This document shows positions 1-9,480 of a DNA stretch of 64,000 nt, piece after piece. The translations under genes and the position numbers were made by a program. Source of the stretch: Nodosilinea sp. FACHB-141 (GTDB lineage: Bacteria > Cyanobacteriota > Cyanobacteriia > Phormidesmidales > Phormidesmidaceae); assembly GCF_014696135.1 (NCBI RefSeq), contig NZ_JACJPP010000012.1, positions 124,001-188,000 of the forward strand. The letters are read 5' to 3'. Each line of letters opens with the position of its first letter. The first letter of the stretch is position 1. Under the pieces are notes generated by a model. The model made no database searches, was not told the origin of the DNA, and saw only the letters and a list, made by a program, of their open reading frames with translations.

Positions 1-1166
1 AGCATGGGGGCATTGGCTCGAACCATCGGCAGCGGTTCTTCAAGAGTAATTTGGGCTTGGCGTTCTTGCAGCTCCGGCTTCAAGGTCGCTAATACGTCTG
101 TTAAGGCGACGGATAGATTGACCGACTCCAGAGCGACTTCAACCCGCCTCATGCGGCTGTAGGCCAGTAGGTCGGTAATCAGGGTATTTAGCTGCTTGGT
201 GTTGGCCAAAATGCGATGCAAGCATTCTGAGTTGCTCGCATCTAAGGAAGGCCCAATGTCTTCTAACAAAATTTGAGCAAACCCCTGAATGGCGCGCAGG
301 GGAGCACGCAAATCATGGGAGATGGAATAGGTGAACTCTTCAAGATCCTGATTTACCGCTTCCAGTTCGGCCGTTCGTTTTTGCACCCGTGCTTCTAAGG
401 TGGCGTTGAGTTCTTGCAGGGCTACTTCACCTTGCTTACGCTCTGTAATGTCTTCGAGCAGGCCATCGATAACGGTAATTCCCTCAACAGTATTCAACGT
501 TGTGGTTAAAAGGGCCCAAAATTCAGTTCCATCGCTTCTGTGCAGCTGCACTTCCTGCTCCTGCTGCTGGGGGGGTGGTAAATCGATTAAAAGACTGTAG
601 TAATGGCGAGTATCAATTAAATTGAGTTCGCTCGCTTGAGCCAGTGACTCTGCGCCCAATAATTCTAGAAAAGCACGATTTGCTTCCAGCAGGATGCCCT
701 CTGAACTAGAGCGAAAAATGCCGATTTTGACCTGATTCAGCAACCCCTGTAGGCGGATTTCTAACAGGGCAGCTCGTTGTTGTACTTGCCGCCGTTCTAG
801 CGCAATTCGAACGGCAGTCGGTACACGGATGTAGCGATTGGGTTCTTTAAGAATGTAGTCATCGAGGCCTAGCTTCATTGCTTCGACGGCAACTTCCTCG
901 GTGCCGGTATTGGTAAACATCACTACCGGGCAGCGGGGATAATGTTGTCTCACCGTTTCTAGAATGTCTAGTCCGGTGGTCCAGCGCAGTTGAAAGTCGG
1001 TCACCACGGCGTCGAAGTTGCCTGCTCTGATGGCCCGACTAAATTCACCGGAGCTGTTAATTTGCTGAACGTCTAGCTGGTCAAATTCACGCTTTAATTC
1101 CCGCAGCACTAGGAGGCGATCGCTGCGGTTGTCGTCAATGAGAAGAATTCGGAGGGGTTGGGTCAT
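1..1166 (-). CDS. Response regulator-PAS-histidine kinase hybrid (3' end outside window)
   Basis: Two-component signalling protein with its receiver domain at the N-terminus. The ATG at 1166 gives MTQPLRILLIDDNRSDRLL, a receiver start with acidic pair D11/D12, a phospho-acceptor Asp near residue 57 (VVTDFQL) and the Lys/Thr surface later in the domain. A PAS segment follows (about residues 145-250), then a short coiled linker and a HisKA domain with the phospho-His in SISHDLRAPLRAI. The ATPase domain lies beyond the window edge. Its start overlaps the last 32 nt of the upstream kinase gene (1135-3153), so the two are probably translationally coupled and act in one pathway. The linker and H-box closely resemble those of the neighbour, which suggests paralogy. 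Ligand and output are unknown. Confidence 0.88.
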   Translation of the reverse strand, partial: MTQPLRILLIDDNRSDRLLVLRELKREFDQLDVQQINSSGEFSRAIRAGNFDAVVTDFQLRWTTGLDILETVRQHYPRCPVVMFTNTGTEEVAVEAMKLGLDDYILKEPNRYIRVPTAVRIALERRQVQQRAALLEIRLQGLLNQVKIGIFRSSSEGILLEANRAFLELLGAESLAQASELNLIDTRHYYSLLIDLPPPQQQEQEVQLHRSDGTEFWALLTTTLNTVEGITVIDGLLEDITERKQGEVALQELNATLEARVQKRTAELEAVNQDLEEFTYSISHDLRAPLRAIQGFAQILLEDIGPSLDASNSECLHRILANTKQLNTLITDLLAYSRMRRVEVALESVNLSVALTDVLATLKPELQERQAQITLEEPLPMVRANAPM

Positions 1167-3153
1167 GGGTCAAATTATGGGATGGGGGAACAGCCATTGG
1201 TAACGCAATCCAGAACCGACTGCCGCGGCCCAGTTGCGATTCCACTCCGACTTGCCCGCCCATCCGCTCTAGCCCTTTGCGCACAATGGCTAGGCCAATG
1301 CCCGTGCCAGGATAGCTCTCGGCCCCATGCAGGCGCTCAAAGACGCGGAAGACTCGCTCTTGGTGTTCGGGTGCAATGCCAATGCCGTTGTCTACGATCC
1401 ACATTCGTATCCAGCGGCGCCCATTGTGATACGTTTCTTCGGCAAAAATATCTATCTGTGGTTGGGTAGTGGGTTCAACAAACTTGATGGCATTGCCGAT
1501 GAGGTTGGTCACGGCTTGAATGAGGGTTGAGCGGTGGGCCATGACCCCAGGCAAGGCCGCCGCAACCTCAATCTGAGCCTGCCTTTCCTGAATTTGAGCC
1601 GTTAGCTGCTTCAAAGCGTCTTCTACGACTTCAGCTAGTTTTGTGGGCTGTAGACTAATTTGAGTGCGAGTGAGACGGCTGTAGTTCAGCAAATCGCTGA
1701 TTAGTCCATTCATCTGCGCCGCATCTTCCATGATGGAAGCGATATAGTTGCGGCCTAGGTCGTCTAGTTGCTCACCACAGTCTTCAAGCAGGGCATTGGC
1801 AAACCCATGAATGGTGCGCAGCGGCGCGCGCAAATCGTGGGAAACCGAGTAGGTAAACGCTTCTAGCTCCTGGTTGGTTTCTTCTAGCTGAGCGGTGCGA
1901 TCGCTAACCCGTTGCTCTAGTAGCGCCGCATAGTTTTGGAGCTGGGTGCGAAGCCGGGTCTGCTCTAGGGCGATCGCCAGCTGGTTGGCCACCTCAAAGG
2001 CAATCTCCTGGGCTTCTTCGTCAAAGGCCGCCGGCTCAGTCGATGCCAGGTTGAGTTCGCCCACGAGGGTGTGGTCTACGCGGAGGGGCACACTTAGGCA
2101 GCTTAAAAATCCCTGGGCTCTCAACTGCACCAGTACCGGTGGGCAGGTTTCTGCGGTGGACAGATTTTGAACGTAGCGAACGCCGTTGAGCATGGTCTGC
2201 TCGAGGGCAAAGTCGGCAACGGTGAGGCGAGTGCCCACCGGCAGGGCCAGTTCGCCGACCTGGCTATTGCTGGCCAAGACTTGAGCGGTTTCGGCTTCTA
2301 AATCGAAAATAGCCACAAACGCCTGTTGGAACTTCACAACTTGGCGCATTTTGGTAAGGGCTTTGCCGATCAGAGGTCTGTCTAGCTCTGCGGCTAAAAT
2401 TGCTCGGTCAATGTCGTGTAGAGCCGCCAGTCGTCGAGCGCTGCGCTGGAGTGAAATGGCCGATTGTTCAGCTTCCTGAGTTCTCAATTGGGCTGTTTGC
2501 AGGGCATCCTTGTAAACCCGCGAGACCCATAAAATTTGGCGGTAGATGAAATAGGCAAGCATGGCACCGATGCCAGCTGCCAAAAGCAAACTGGTCAAAA
2601 TAACGGATTGAGTCGTCGCCTGAGCCGTCTGACTGCGCTGGCTTCGCAGCCGCTCCTCCGTGGAAATAAACTCGGCGATCTGTTGCCGCATTTGATCCAT
2701 GATCTGTTTTCGGCCCCTGAGATCACTTAACGGTTCTAACTCGCCCCGCTGCCGGCGGGCAATGGCAGGTAAAACCTGTTGTTCCCACCGTTGAAAGGAT
2801 GCCGTCAGTTCAACAACTCGCTCAACCTGGCTCGGATTGTCTGAAACTAAAGTCTTTAACTCCTCCAGCCTGGGCTCAATTAACCGGTTAGCTTGCTCGT
2901 AAGGTTCCAAAAACTCTTGCTCGCCGGTCAGCAGATACCCCCGAAAGCCAGTTTCCATATCCAACAGAAGATTTTGAGCCGAGTTGGCTTGCGAAATCAC
3001 CCTGCTTGTGTGGTCTACCCAGTCCAAGGCCGACAATAACCGAGTAGTTTGCCAGATGGAAATACCTGACAAAAGCAGCAGTAGGACGATGGGCAGGGCG
3101 ATCGCGCGGGTCAGCCTACGGCGAAACTGGGTTTGAGGAACGATAAGAATCAT
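1135..3153 (-). CDS. CHASE3-GAF sensor histidine kinase
   Basis: Membrane sensor kinase of 672 aa. An N-terminal membrane segment (about 14-34) is followed by an extracytoplasmic CHASE3-like helical domain (QNLLLDMETGFRGYLLTGE, about 50-175), a second membrane segment (about 183-203), a GAF domain (about 240-400), HisKA with the phospho-His near 440 (SVSHDLRAPL), and a HATPase domain with N-box NLIGNAIKF, G1 box VDNGIGI and G2 box GTGIGLAIV. CHASE3 and the H-box are typical of cyanobacterial phytochrome-like or cyclic-GMP-unrelated orphan kinases; the signal cannot be read from sequence. Its 3' end overlaps the start of the receiver-containing gene on the same strand, so the receiver of that protein is a plausible phosphotransfer partner. 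Confidence 0.93.
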   Translation of the reverse strand: MILIVPQTQFRRRLTRAIALPIVLLLLLSGISIWQTTRLLSALDWVDHTSRVISQANSAQNLLLDMETGFRGYLLTGEQEFLEPYEQANRLIEPRLEELKTLVSDNPSQVERVVELTASFQRWEQQVLPAIARRQRGELEPLSDLRGRKQIMDQMRQQIAEFISTEERLRSQRSQTAQATTQSVILTSLLLAAGIGAMLAYFIYRQILWVSRVYKDALQTAQLRTQEAEQSAISLQRSARRLAALHDIDRAILAAELDRPLIGKALTKMRQVVKFQQAFVAIFDLEAETAQVLASNSQVGELALPVGTRLTVADFALEQTMLNGVRYVQNLSTAETCPPVLVQLRAQGFLSCLSVPLRVDHTLVGELNLASTEPAAFDEEAQEIAFEVANQLAIALEQTRLRTQLQNYAALLEQRVSDRTAQLEETNQELEAFTYSVSHDLRAPLRTIHGFANALLEDCGEQLDDLGRNYIASIMEDAAQMNGLISDLLNYSRLTRTQISLQPTKLAEVVEDALKQLTAQIQERQAQIEVAAALPGVMAHRSTLIQAVTNLIGNAIKFVEPTTQPQIDIFAEETYHNGRRWIRMWIVDNGIGIAPEHQERVFRVFERLHGAESYPGTGIGLAIVRKGLERMGGQVGVESQLGRGSRFWIALPMAVPPSHNLTHDPTPPNSSH

Positions 3154-3219
3154 GCTTTTATGCTACTGCGCTCCCCAGCAGCGCCAACCTGAGGGTCAAC
3201 GCGGCCCAGGTGCTGAACC

Positions 3220-4665
3220 TTAAAGGCGAATGTCAGGGCCAATTAAGTCAGAGAGCTTTTCTACGTCGTAGAGCAGCATCGCAATGCGCTCTAGACCGAG
3301 GCCCCAGGCCACGGTGGCTTTTTCGCCGCAGCCCAAGGGAGCGAGCATTTCTTGGCGGAATAGGCCCGAATTGCCGACTTCGATGTAGCGATCGCTCGGC
3401 GGGTGATAGGCAAACACCTCCAGCGACGGCTCCGTATAGGGGTTATAGGTCGGCTTAAACTTCAGATCCTTAAACCCCAATCGTTCGTAAAAATAGGTCA
3501 GGTAGCCCATCAACGTGCGCACGCTGAGCAGTTCACCCACCACCACGCCTTCGATCTGGTGGAACTCGGCTAGGTGCGTGCGATCGACGGTTTCGTTGCG
3601 AAAGACGCGATCGATGGAGAAGTATTTGCCGTCTTTGCCCTGGAGCTGGTGCAGGCGGCGAGCGGTAGAGGTCGTGGTGTGAGCCCGCAGAATGGCGCGG
3701 CTGGCTTCGGCCTCGGTCCAGTGGCCGCCGTAGTTGGCTTCGTGCACCTGTTTGACTCGCTGCACTAGGGCTGGGTCATCGGGCAGGGGTAGGGTCTGGG
3801 GGTTGGCCAGATAAAACGTGTCCTGCACCTCGCGGGCTGGGTGGTCTTGGGGGGTAAACAGGGCGTCAAAATTCCAAAAGGCCGACTCCACCATGTAGCC
3901 CGACATCTCGTCGAAGCCCATGTTTAAGAAGATGTCGCGGATGCGCTGAATGCACTGGGTGAGAATGGTGGGTCGTCCATAGGCGACATTGGGCACCTCG
4001 GCGTGAATGTCGTAGGGCTTGAGGTCGGCCTGCCGCCACTGGCCCGACAAAATTAGCTCGCTAGTCAGGGTCGTCACCACATCCCCCAGGTCCAGGGTTT
4101 GCAGGGCCGGGAGCACGGTGAGGCTGTAGTCGGTCTCGACCCGGCTGGCGATGTAACCCTGCTGCTGGAGCCATTCCAGCGAGGACGCTGCGCTGGCATC
4201 TAAAACCTTGCCCGCTGCGATCGCCTCAAACACTCCCTGCCGCTGCTGGTAGGCACCTAACACCGACGACTTCAGCACGGCTACAGTCCCTTCACCATTG
4301 CCATCAATCAAATCGACGGCCTGCTCGCGCCGCAGGGCACCGTAGTTGAGGCTAAAGGCAGGGCCGAGCTCAGCCTGGAGCTGGGCGCGATCACACTGGC
4401 CAGCCAGCAGCCGATCCGCCAGCAGAGACCCCGGCAGCACGCCGGCCAAATCCTCTCCTCTGGCCGTCAGCGCCCAGGTTTGCTGGCTGTGCTCCTGCCA
4501 CTGCACGTAGCCATTTAAAGCCCCGCTGAGCAAAAAACCATTGATAAAGTTGAAGTCGAACCCGGCCTGGGCACAGAGCGATCGCAGACTCGCCACCGTT
4601 TGCTGCTGCTGCAACAGGTCGATAAACTGCCGCTGTTTGCCAGTGAGCTGAAGCAGGTCGAGCAT
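3220..4665 (-). CDS. pheS: Phenylalanyl-tRNA synthetase alpha subunit, archaeal/eukaryotic type
   Basis: Charges tRNA-Phe with phenylalanine as an (alpha-beta)2 enzyme. At 481 aa it is about 150 residues longer than the usual cyanobacterial PheS (about 330 aa). The N-terminal ~200 residues look like winged-helix repeats, as in archaeal and eukaryotic alpha subunits. Motif 2 reads RAHTTTSTARRL and KYFSIDRVFRNE, then HLAEFHQIEGVV, FKPTYNPYTEPSLEVF, EVGNSGLFRQEML and WGLGLERIAML. These match the type 2 (archaeal/eukaryotic) subfamily, not the bacterial one (RTHTSPVQIR, EVLGCGMV). An in-frame TTG lies six bases upstream of the chosen ATG. No pheT is in the window. The gene stands alone between the kinase pair and a divergent membrane-protein gene. 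Confidence 0.93.
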   Translation of the reverse strand: MLDLLQLTGKQRQFIDLLQQQQTVASLRSLCAQAGFDFNFINGFLLSGALNGYVQWQEHSQQTWALTARGEDLAGVLPGSLLADRLLAGQCDRAQLQAELGPAFSLNYGALRREQAVDLIDGNGEGTVAVLKSSVLGAYQQRQGVFEAIAAGKVLDASAASSLEWLQQQGYIASRVETDYSLTVLPALQTLDLGDVVTTLTSELILSGQWRQADLKPYDIHAEVPNVAYGRPTILTQCIQRIRDIFLNMGFDEMSGYMVESAFWNFDALFTPQDHPAREVQDTFYLANPQTLPLPDDPALVQRVKQVHEANYGGHWTEAEASRAILRAHTTTSTARRLHQLQGKDGKYFSIDRVFRNETVDRTHLAEFHQIEGVVVGELLSVRTLMGYLTYFYERLGFKDLKFKPTYNPYTEPSLEVFAYHPPSDRYIEVGNSGLFRQEMLAPLGCGEKATVAWGLGLERIAMLLYDVEKLSDLIGPDIRL

Positions 4666-4775
4666 AGCCAAGGTTTAGAAAATCTCTATCAGCCTATCAA
4701 TCTTCCCCCATTCCCAAGGGCCAACATTGATGAAAAGATAGACACCACTGCCCGGATGCAAGGGATTTTCCTACT

Positions 4776-5228
4776 ATGTCTGACGAGCCTACTCTGCCCT
4801 CCGGTCCCGGTTTCGGCTTTACGTTTCTGTATTACTTTTCTGGCACTGCCCTAGTTACAGCCCTACTGGCGGTCAACTCTCTCGGTATTGGTTTAGACAC
4901 TGGCTTGCCCAACCTATACGGCACCCTATTTGGCACGGCGGGCGGCCTCTTAGGTGCTTTCGTTAACCGCAGCACCACATTGACCCTGCCCATCAACAGC
5001 CGCAAAACCTTCAAGCGGGAGCTAGATGCTGCCCTAGCTGAAATGGGCTACACCGAAGATGCCGAAGCCAACCTAGAGGGCATCTTGGTCTACCGCCGTC
5101 CCTTTGTGCGCCAGCTACTTTCAGGCCGCGTCTACGTACTGCTGGGTGAAAAGCAGGCTCAAATCAGCACCCGAGCCGTGCACATGGGCGGCATCAAAAA
5201 ACGCCTCGAAGCCAGCGGTATACGATAG
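4776..5228 (+). CDS. Conserved cyanobacterial membrane protein, function unknown
   Basis: Protein of 150 aa that I do not recognise by name. Two hydrophobic segments (about 13-35 and 43-62, the second Gly-rich, GTLFGTAGGLLGAFVN) form a probable membrane hairpin. A soluble C-terminal half follows (about 75-150) with KTFKRELDAALAEMGY, VYRRPFVRQLLSGRVYV and a basic end. The ATG at 4776 follows a short leader divergent from pheS. The compact hairpin plus alpha/beta tail recalls small cyanobacterial complex-assembly proteins, but nothing decisive is visible. Confidence 0.7.
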   Translation: MSDEPTLPSGPGFGFTFLYYFSGTALVTALLAVNSLGIGLDTGLPNLYGTLFGTAGGLLGAFVNRSTTLTLPINSRKTFKRELDAALAEMGYTEDAEANLEGILVYRRPFVRQLLSGRVYVLLGEKQAQISTRAVHMGGIKKRLEASGIR

Positions 5229-5342
5229 GAGAGGGGTGAAAGTTTTGAGTTTTGAGTTTTAAGTGCTGAATTTTTCTGCCGCAACTCAGAACTAAACGCT
5301 TAAATCTCCCTCACCCCCACTCCCTACACCCTTACTTCCCCA

Positions 5343-5609
5343 ATGCCCCGCAAGCAAAAATATCCCCACCTGCTCGGCTCAAAATGGACGGCTTGCCAAA
5401 AGACCGACGGCTGGCGACATTTTCAGGTGACCAACCGCAAGCAGGATGGCCAGTGGGTGTTTGCGGAGCTGGTAGCCTCCTGTGATCCCACGGTGCGGCT
5501 GTGGGTCAACGCCAAACAGCTCAAAAATCGTGCCCTCTGGCAGCCGGGGTGGCAACCCCTCAACCCGTCAGCTCCCCCGGCTGAGGAAGACTTATTTTGG
5601 TTAAACTAG
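5343..5609 (+). CDS. TIGR02450-type Trp-rich small protein
   Basis: Small soluble protein of 88 aa with the layout of the TIGR02450 Trp-rich family: LGSKWTACQKTDGWRHFQV near the start, a basic/aromatic middle, and a repeated-Trp end (ALWQPGWQPL). Seven Trp residues lie in 88. Function is unknown in this family. The leader just upstream is C-rich (CTCCCTCACCCCCACTCC), like several other leaders in this window, with no clear Shine-Dalgarno sequence. Confidence 0.8.
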   Translation: MPRKQKYPHLLGSKWTACQKTDGWRHFQVTNRKQDGQWVFAELVASCDPTVRLWVNAKQLKNRALWQPGWQPLNPSAPPAEEDLFWLN

Positions 5610-5712
5610 AGGTTAAGAGGTGCTGACATTTGAGTTTTTGATCTGGCGAAGCACGCAGACCTAAAACGCGTTAGAGTCAGTACAGGCAAAGGTTCGCCAG
5701 AGGACAGCAGCT

Positions 5713-6039
5713 ATGTGGCACGTGGTTTACATTATTGCGTTTGCGGTTCTGGCGATCATGGCGATCGCCAACCTGGTCAGAAACTTGATTTTGCTTGGCG
5801 GTAACGCCCGCAATCCCCAATCGCCCAGAACCTACGGCAGCCAGCAGAACGCTTCAGGCGATCGCCCCATGCCCCACCCAGAGCTGCTTGACCAAGACGG
5901 CCAGGTAATTCGCGAACCGCTGCTGGTCATGCGATCCATTTCGGTAAAAGATGCCCGTGACCAACTCGACGCCCTCTACAACGGCACTGGCAGCCCCCTC
6001 GATGAGCCAGAAGATAGCGGTTCTGAGTCTGAGCGTTAG
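5713..6039 (+). CDS. DUF2973-like single-pass membrane protein
   Basis: Protein of 108 aa: one N-terminal membrane helix (MWHVVYIIAFAVLAIMAIAN, about residues 3-30), then a polar, Pro/Asn-rich linker and an acidic C-terminus (DEPEDSGSESER). The helix sequence and the short HPELLDQDGQVI segment fit the cyanobacterial DUF2973 family, whose function is unknown. A strong terminator follows 31 nt after the stop. Confidence 0.72.
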   Translation: MWHVVYIIAFAVLAIMAIANLVRNLILLGGNARNPQSPRTYGSQQNASGDRPMPHPELLDQDGQVIREPLLVMRSISVKDARDQLDALYNGTGSPLDEPEDSGSESER

Positions 6040-6070
6040 ACGCCACTCGTTAACCAACTTCCTTGAAACT

Positions 6071-6110
6071 AAAAAGGCTGGGTTCTGTTTTAAGAGAACC
6101 CAGCCTTTTT
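6071..6110. terminator. Bidirectional intrinsic terminator
   Basis: Near-perfect inverted repeat AAAAAGGCTGGGTTCT / AGAACCCAGCCTTTTT with a short loop, A-tract on one side and T-tract on the other. It serves the DUF2973 gene on the plus strand and the convergent DCC-family gene on the minus strand. Confidence 0.93.
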
Positions 6111-6155
6111 GATATCTGCTTGTGTTGGCTGGGGAGACTGGAGATCGGCACTGCT

Positions 6156-6674
6156 CTAAATGCGGCAGCGATTGGCAAGGGATTCGTCAACCGACCCAGA
6201 AGTAGAATCAGTTTCTGGATTGCCGCAGCCCTCGGCTAGACGGGCTTCACGCTCGGCCAAAATCGTCTTGAGACTGGGCCTGCCGGTAATCGCTAGACGC
6301 CAGTTAGCCCACAGACCGTAGACCCAATCGACCAGCGGGCCAAGGATGGGCCAGCGGGTAGGCGCGTAGATCCAGCCAATACCTAGAACTGCGTAGACTT
6401 GGCGAAACACATCCACATTCTGAATCACGGTGCCGTCGGCCTTCACAGCGTGGATGCGACCCATGGCCGTGGCAAAATCGATACCGCCGTTGTCTGCGGG
6501 GTTGTAGTCGTCAGCCGCAATATCGGTAAAGGCGATCAGCCCACGGCCGTTGTCTTGCTTGCGCAAAAAATTGACTTCCCGCAGACATAGGGGACAGTCG
6601 CCATCATAGAGCAGCTTAATTTTCCAGGCGATCGCATGGGGTGTTTGGGCAGAAGGTGCAGCGGCAGTCGTCAT
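6156..6674 (-). CDS. DCC-family (DUF393) thiol-oxidoreductase-like protein
   Basis: Protein of 172 aa with the family signature near its start: LLYDGDCPLCLREVNFL, a CxxC pair in a thioredoxin-like setting. GGIDFATAMGRIHAV and VFRQVYAVLGIGW then follow, with hydrophobic segments around WPILGPLVDWVYGLWANWR. Family members are called predicted thiol-disulfide oxidoreductases; the substrate is not known. The C-terminal ~35 residues after the core are acidic and Ser-rich and appear lineage-specific. It ends convergently against the DUF2973 gene and shares that gene's terminator. Confidence 0.88.
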   Translation of the reverse strand: MTTAAAPSAQTPHAIAWKIKLLYDGDCPLCLREVNFLRKQDNGRGLIAFTDIAADDYNPADNGGIDFATAMGRIHAVKADGTVIQNVDVFRQVYAVLGIGWIYAPTRWPILGPLVDWVYGLWANWRLAITGRPSLKTILAEREARLAEGCGNPETDSTSGSVDESLANRCRI

Positions 6675-6797
6675 AGAAATATGAGGCCAAGACAGTGCAA
6701 GGAAAAATTATTCCCTACACATATCTTAACAACCTCGACCTTGGTCTGCTGCGAGAACCATTAGATTTCGCGATTTAGACGGCTAAACGTCGCTAGT

Positions 6798-7724
6798 CTA
6801 AAGCACCCGAGCTTTTAGCAGGGTGCTGGGCAAGGTGAGCAGCTTGCGCAGAGAAGGCACGTAGGCCCGCTGAGTAAACACGTCGTAGCCGTTTTTTTCA
6901 ATCACGTCCAAAATCTGACGGTAGAGGGCCAGAGCAGCCCACACGGGCCAGCGAGCGTCTTCACTTAGCAGCCCAATGCCGCTCTCTGCTTCGGCATAAA
7001 ACCGACGGGCGCGATCGATCTGAAAGGCCATGAGGGCACGCCAGCGCTCGTCTACAACACCAGCGACCAGGTCAGCTTCGGTGTAGTCAAAGGCGGCCAG
7101 ATCTTTTAGGGGTAGGTAAATGCGGCCTCGGCGAGCGTCTTCGCCCACGTCGCGCAGAATGTTGGTGAGCTGGTTGGCAATGCCTAGGGCGATCGCCTGG
7201 GGAGTGGGGTCGAGCTGCTGTTGCTGGCTCCAGGGAGCGGTTTGCAGTTGGGTATCAATGCCCATCACTGTGGTCGACATCAACCCTACGGTGCCGGCTA
7301 CGCGGTAGCAGTACAGCTCTAAGTCTTCGAAAGTGTCGTAGCGATTGCGGTGCAAATCCATCCGCTGGCCCGCGATCATGTCGCGAAAGGGCTGAATGTC
7401 GAGGGGGAACTGCTCCAAGGTATCTACCAGGGCGACATCCTCGTCATCCACTGGGCAGCCGGCAAAAATTGACTCTAGCTGCGACTCCCACCGATCCAAC
7501 GTCTTTTCGCTGGTGAACTGCGCCTGCGGCCCGTCCACGAGTTCATCGGTGCGGCGACACCAGACGTAAATAGCCCAGATGGCGCGCCGCTTGGCAGGGG
7601 CCATCAGCATGGTGCCGGTGTAAAACGTCTTGGAATATTTCGCCGTGACGCGTCGGCACACCTCGTAGGCATCCTCAACGGAGGATAGGGATTGGATGGG
7701 GGGAGAATCCGTCAGTTGCAGCAT
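6798..7724 (-). CDS. crtB: Phytoene synthase
   Basis: Condenses two geranylgeranyl diphosphates to phytoene, the first step of carotenoid synthesis. Both Asp-rich, Mg-binding motifs are present: RRTDELVDG near residue 65 and NILRDVGEDARRGRIYLP near residue 185. The chosen ATG gives MLQLTDSPPIQ and 308 aa, the usual length; an open frame continues 16 codons upstream without a better start. In many cyanobacteria crtB follows the phytoene desaturase gene crtP in an operon. Here no crtP is present on either side, so the pathway genes are split. Confidence 0.96.
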   Translation of the reverse strand: MLQLTDSPPIQSLSSVEDAYEVCRRVTAKYSKTFYTGTMLMAPAKRRAIWAIYVWCRRTDELVDGPQAQFTSEKTLDRWESQLESIFAGCPVDDEDVALVDTLEQFPLDIQPFRDMIAGQRMDLHRNRYDTFEDLELYCYRVAGTVGLMSTTVMGIDTQLQTAPWSQQQQLDPTPQAIALGIANQLTNILRDVGEDARRGRIYLPLKDLAAFDYTEADLVAGVVDERWRALMAFQIDRARRFYAEAESGIGLLSEDARWPVWAALALYRQILDVIEKNGYDVFTQRAYVPSLRKLLTLPSTLLKARVL

Positions 7725-8181
7725 TAATGACCCAAACCTGGAGAATATAAATCTCAAACCGACTACAGGCAATTCTGCTTAACCTAGCCTCTCACAACTG
7801 CACCCAACTTTGGCAAAACAGTTGAAATCGGCCCATTCCCCGAAGCAACCCTGCCTCTGCCGTTCCTAAAGATTATATGTTGCAATCCGTAACATTTGTC
7901 CGCAAATTCCAAATGCGTGCTCTCTATTCCCAGCGTATTCAGGGCTGACTACCCATTTGAAGGCCATCCAGATAAGATAATAGACTGCGTATTAAACTGC
8001 TTGATGCCAAATCCCCGCTGTGGGTTCTCTGCGCTCCACCATGGACTGAGCCTCGCGAAGCGATTCCTGCGGGAGTTGCAGGGCAGCAAGCAGCACCGCT
8101 TTGGGGGAAGGCGCTCTATCGGCTACCCGTTAACGGTCCCCTTTGTCTGTCTAGTTCTGTCGATTGTTGGGAGCCTTGCCC
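7725..8181. other. Divergent spacer between crtB and glyA
   Basis: No convincing gene. An in-frame stretch on the plus strand (from 7896) has no Shine-Dalgarno sequence and no family resemblance. The spacer must hold both divergent promoters. The part from about 8040 to 8130 is GC-rich with self-complementary pieces (for example CTCGCGAAGCG...) and could be leader RNA of glyA. I do not see a glycine riboswitch core. Confidence 0.5.
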
Positions 8182-9465
8182 GTGCCTCAAACTAACTTTG
8201 ATTTTCTGCAAGAGTCCGATCCGCTGCTGGCCAGCATTATTCAGCGCGAGCTACAACGCCAGCGCGACCACCTCGAGCTCATCGCCAGCGAGAACTTTAC
8301 CTCGTCTGCGGTGCTAGCGGCCCAGGGATCGGTATTGACCAATAAGTATGCCGAAGGGCTGCCCGGCAAGCGCTACTACGGTGGCTGCGCCTTTGTGGAT
8401 GAGGCCGAGCAGTTGGCGATCGATCGCGCCAAAGAACTCTTCGGTGCCGCCCACGCCAACGTGCAGCCCCACTCTGGAGCCCAGGCCAACTTTGCCGTGT
8501 TTCTGGCCCTGCTTCAGCCCGGCGACACCATCCTGGGCATGGATCTCTCCCACGGCGGGCACCTGACCCACGGCTCGCCCGTGAACGTGTCGGGCAAGTG
8601 GTTTAATGTCGTTCAGTACGGCGTTGGCCGCGAGACCGAACAACTCGACTTTGACCAGATCCGTGAGCTGGCTCTAGAGCACCGACCCAAGCTGATCATC
8701 TGCGGCTATTCGGCCTACCCCCGCGTGATCGATTTTGAGAAGTTTCGCGCGATCGCCGACGAAGTTGGTGCTTACCTGATGGCCGACATCGCCCACATCG
8801 CTGGATTGGTGGCTGCCGGTTATCACCCCAACCCCCTGCCCCACTGTGACGTGGTGACGACCACCACCCACAAAACCCTGCGCGGCCCTCGCGGTGGCCT
8901 GATATTGGCCCGTGATGCCGAACTGGGCAAAAAGTTTGATAAGGCCGTGTTCCCCGGTAGCCAGGGCGGGCCATTGGAGCACGTGATTGCGGCTAAGGCG
9001 GTGGCCTTTGGCGAAGCTCTCAAACCCGAGTTTCGGGCCTATGCTGCTCAAGTGATCGCCAATGCCCAGCGCATGGCGGCTCAGCTCCAGCAGCGGGGCA
9101 TCAAGGTAGTGTCTGACGGTACCGACAACCACTTGGTACTGGTCGATCTGCGCTCTATCGGCATGACCGGCAAGCGCGCCGATCAGCTGGTGAGTGAGGT
9201 CAACATCACCGCTAACAAAAACACTGTGCCCTACGACCCCGAGTCGCCCTTTGTCACCAGCGGCCTGCGCCTGGGTTCTCCGGCGATGACCACCCGCGGC
9301 ATGGGCGAGGCTGAGTTCACTGAGATCGCCAACATCATCGCCGATCGCCTGCTCAATCCCGAAGATGCGGCGATCGCTGAGCACTGCAAGCGTCGGGTGG
9401 CGGCCTTGTGCGATCGCTTCCCCCTCTATACCCACTTAGGCGGGCTAGTTCCAGCTCTGGTCTAA
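8182..9465 (+). CDS. glyA: Serine hydroxymethyltransferase
   Basis: Interconverts serine and glycine, passing one-carbon units to tetrahydrofolate; in cyanobacteria it also serves the photorespiratory pathway. The PLP Lys is in [13 protein letters not shown], and [22 protein letters not shown] and [11 protein letters not shown] are family hallmarks. The start is taken as GTG 8182 ([10 protein letters not shown]) because GGGAG lies 8 nt upstream and the 427-aa length is normal. Two TTG codons upstream in frame are less likely. A long nested inverted repeat follows the stop. Confidence 0.97.
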   Translation: MPQTNFDFLQESDPLLASIIQRELQRQRDHLELIASENFTSSAVLAAQGSVLTNKYAEGLPGKRYYGGCAFVDEAEQLAIDRAKELFGAAHANVQPHSGAQANFAVFLALLQPGDTILGMDLSHGGHLTHGSPVNVSGKWFNVVQYGVGRETEQLDFDQIRELALEHRPKLIICGYSAYPRVIDFEKFRAIADEVGAYLMADIAHIAGLVAAGYHPNPLPHCDVVTTTTHKTLRGPRGGLILARDAELGKKFDKAVFPGSQGGPLEHVIAAKAVAFGEALKPEFRAYAAQVIANAQRMAAQLQQRGIKVVSDGTDNHLVLVDLRSIGMTGKRADQLVSEVNITANKNTVPYDPESPFVTSGLRLGSPAMTTRGMGEAEFTEIANIIADRLLNPEDAAIAEHCKRRVAALCDRFPLYTHLGGLVPALV

Positions 9466-9480
9466 GGGTGTAATACCTTC

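Noticed and set aside
7725-8181. Glycine riboswitch upstream of glyA
   Set aside because: No recognisable aptamer core in the spacer.
7896-8195. 99-codon plus-strand open frame before glyA
   Set aside because: No ribosome site, no family pattern, and it overlaps the glyA start in another frame.
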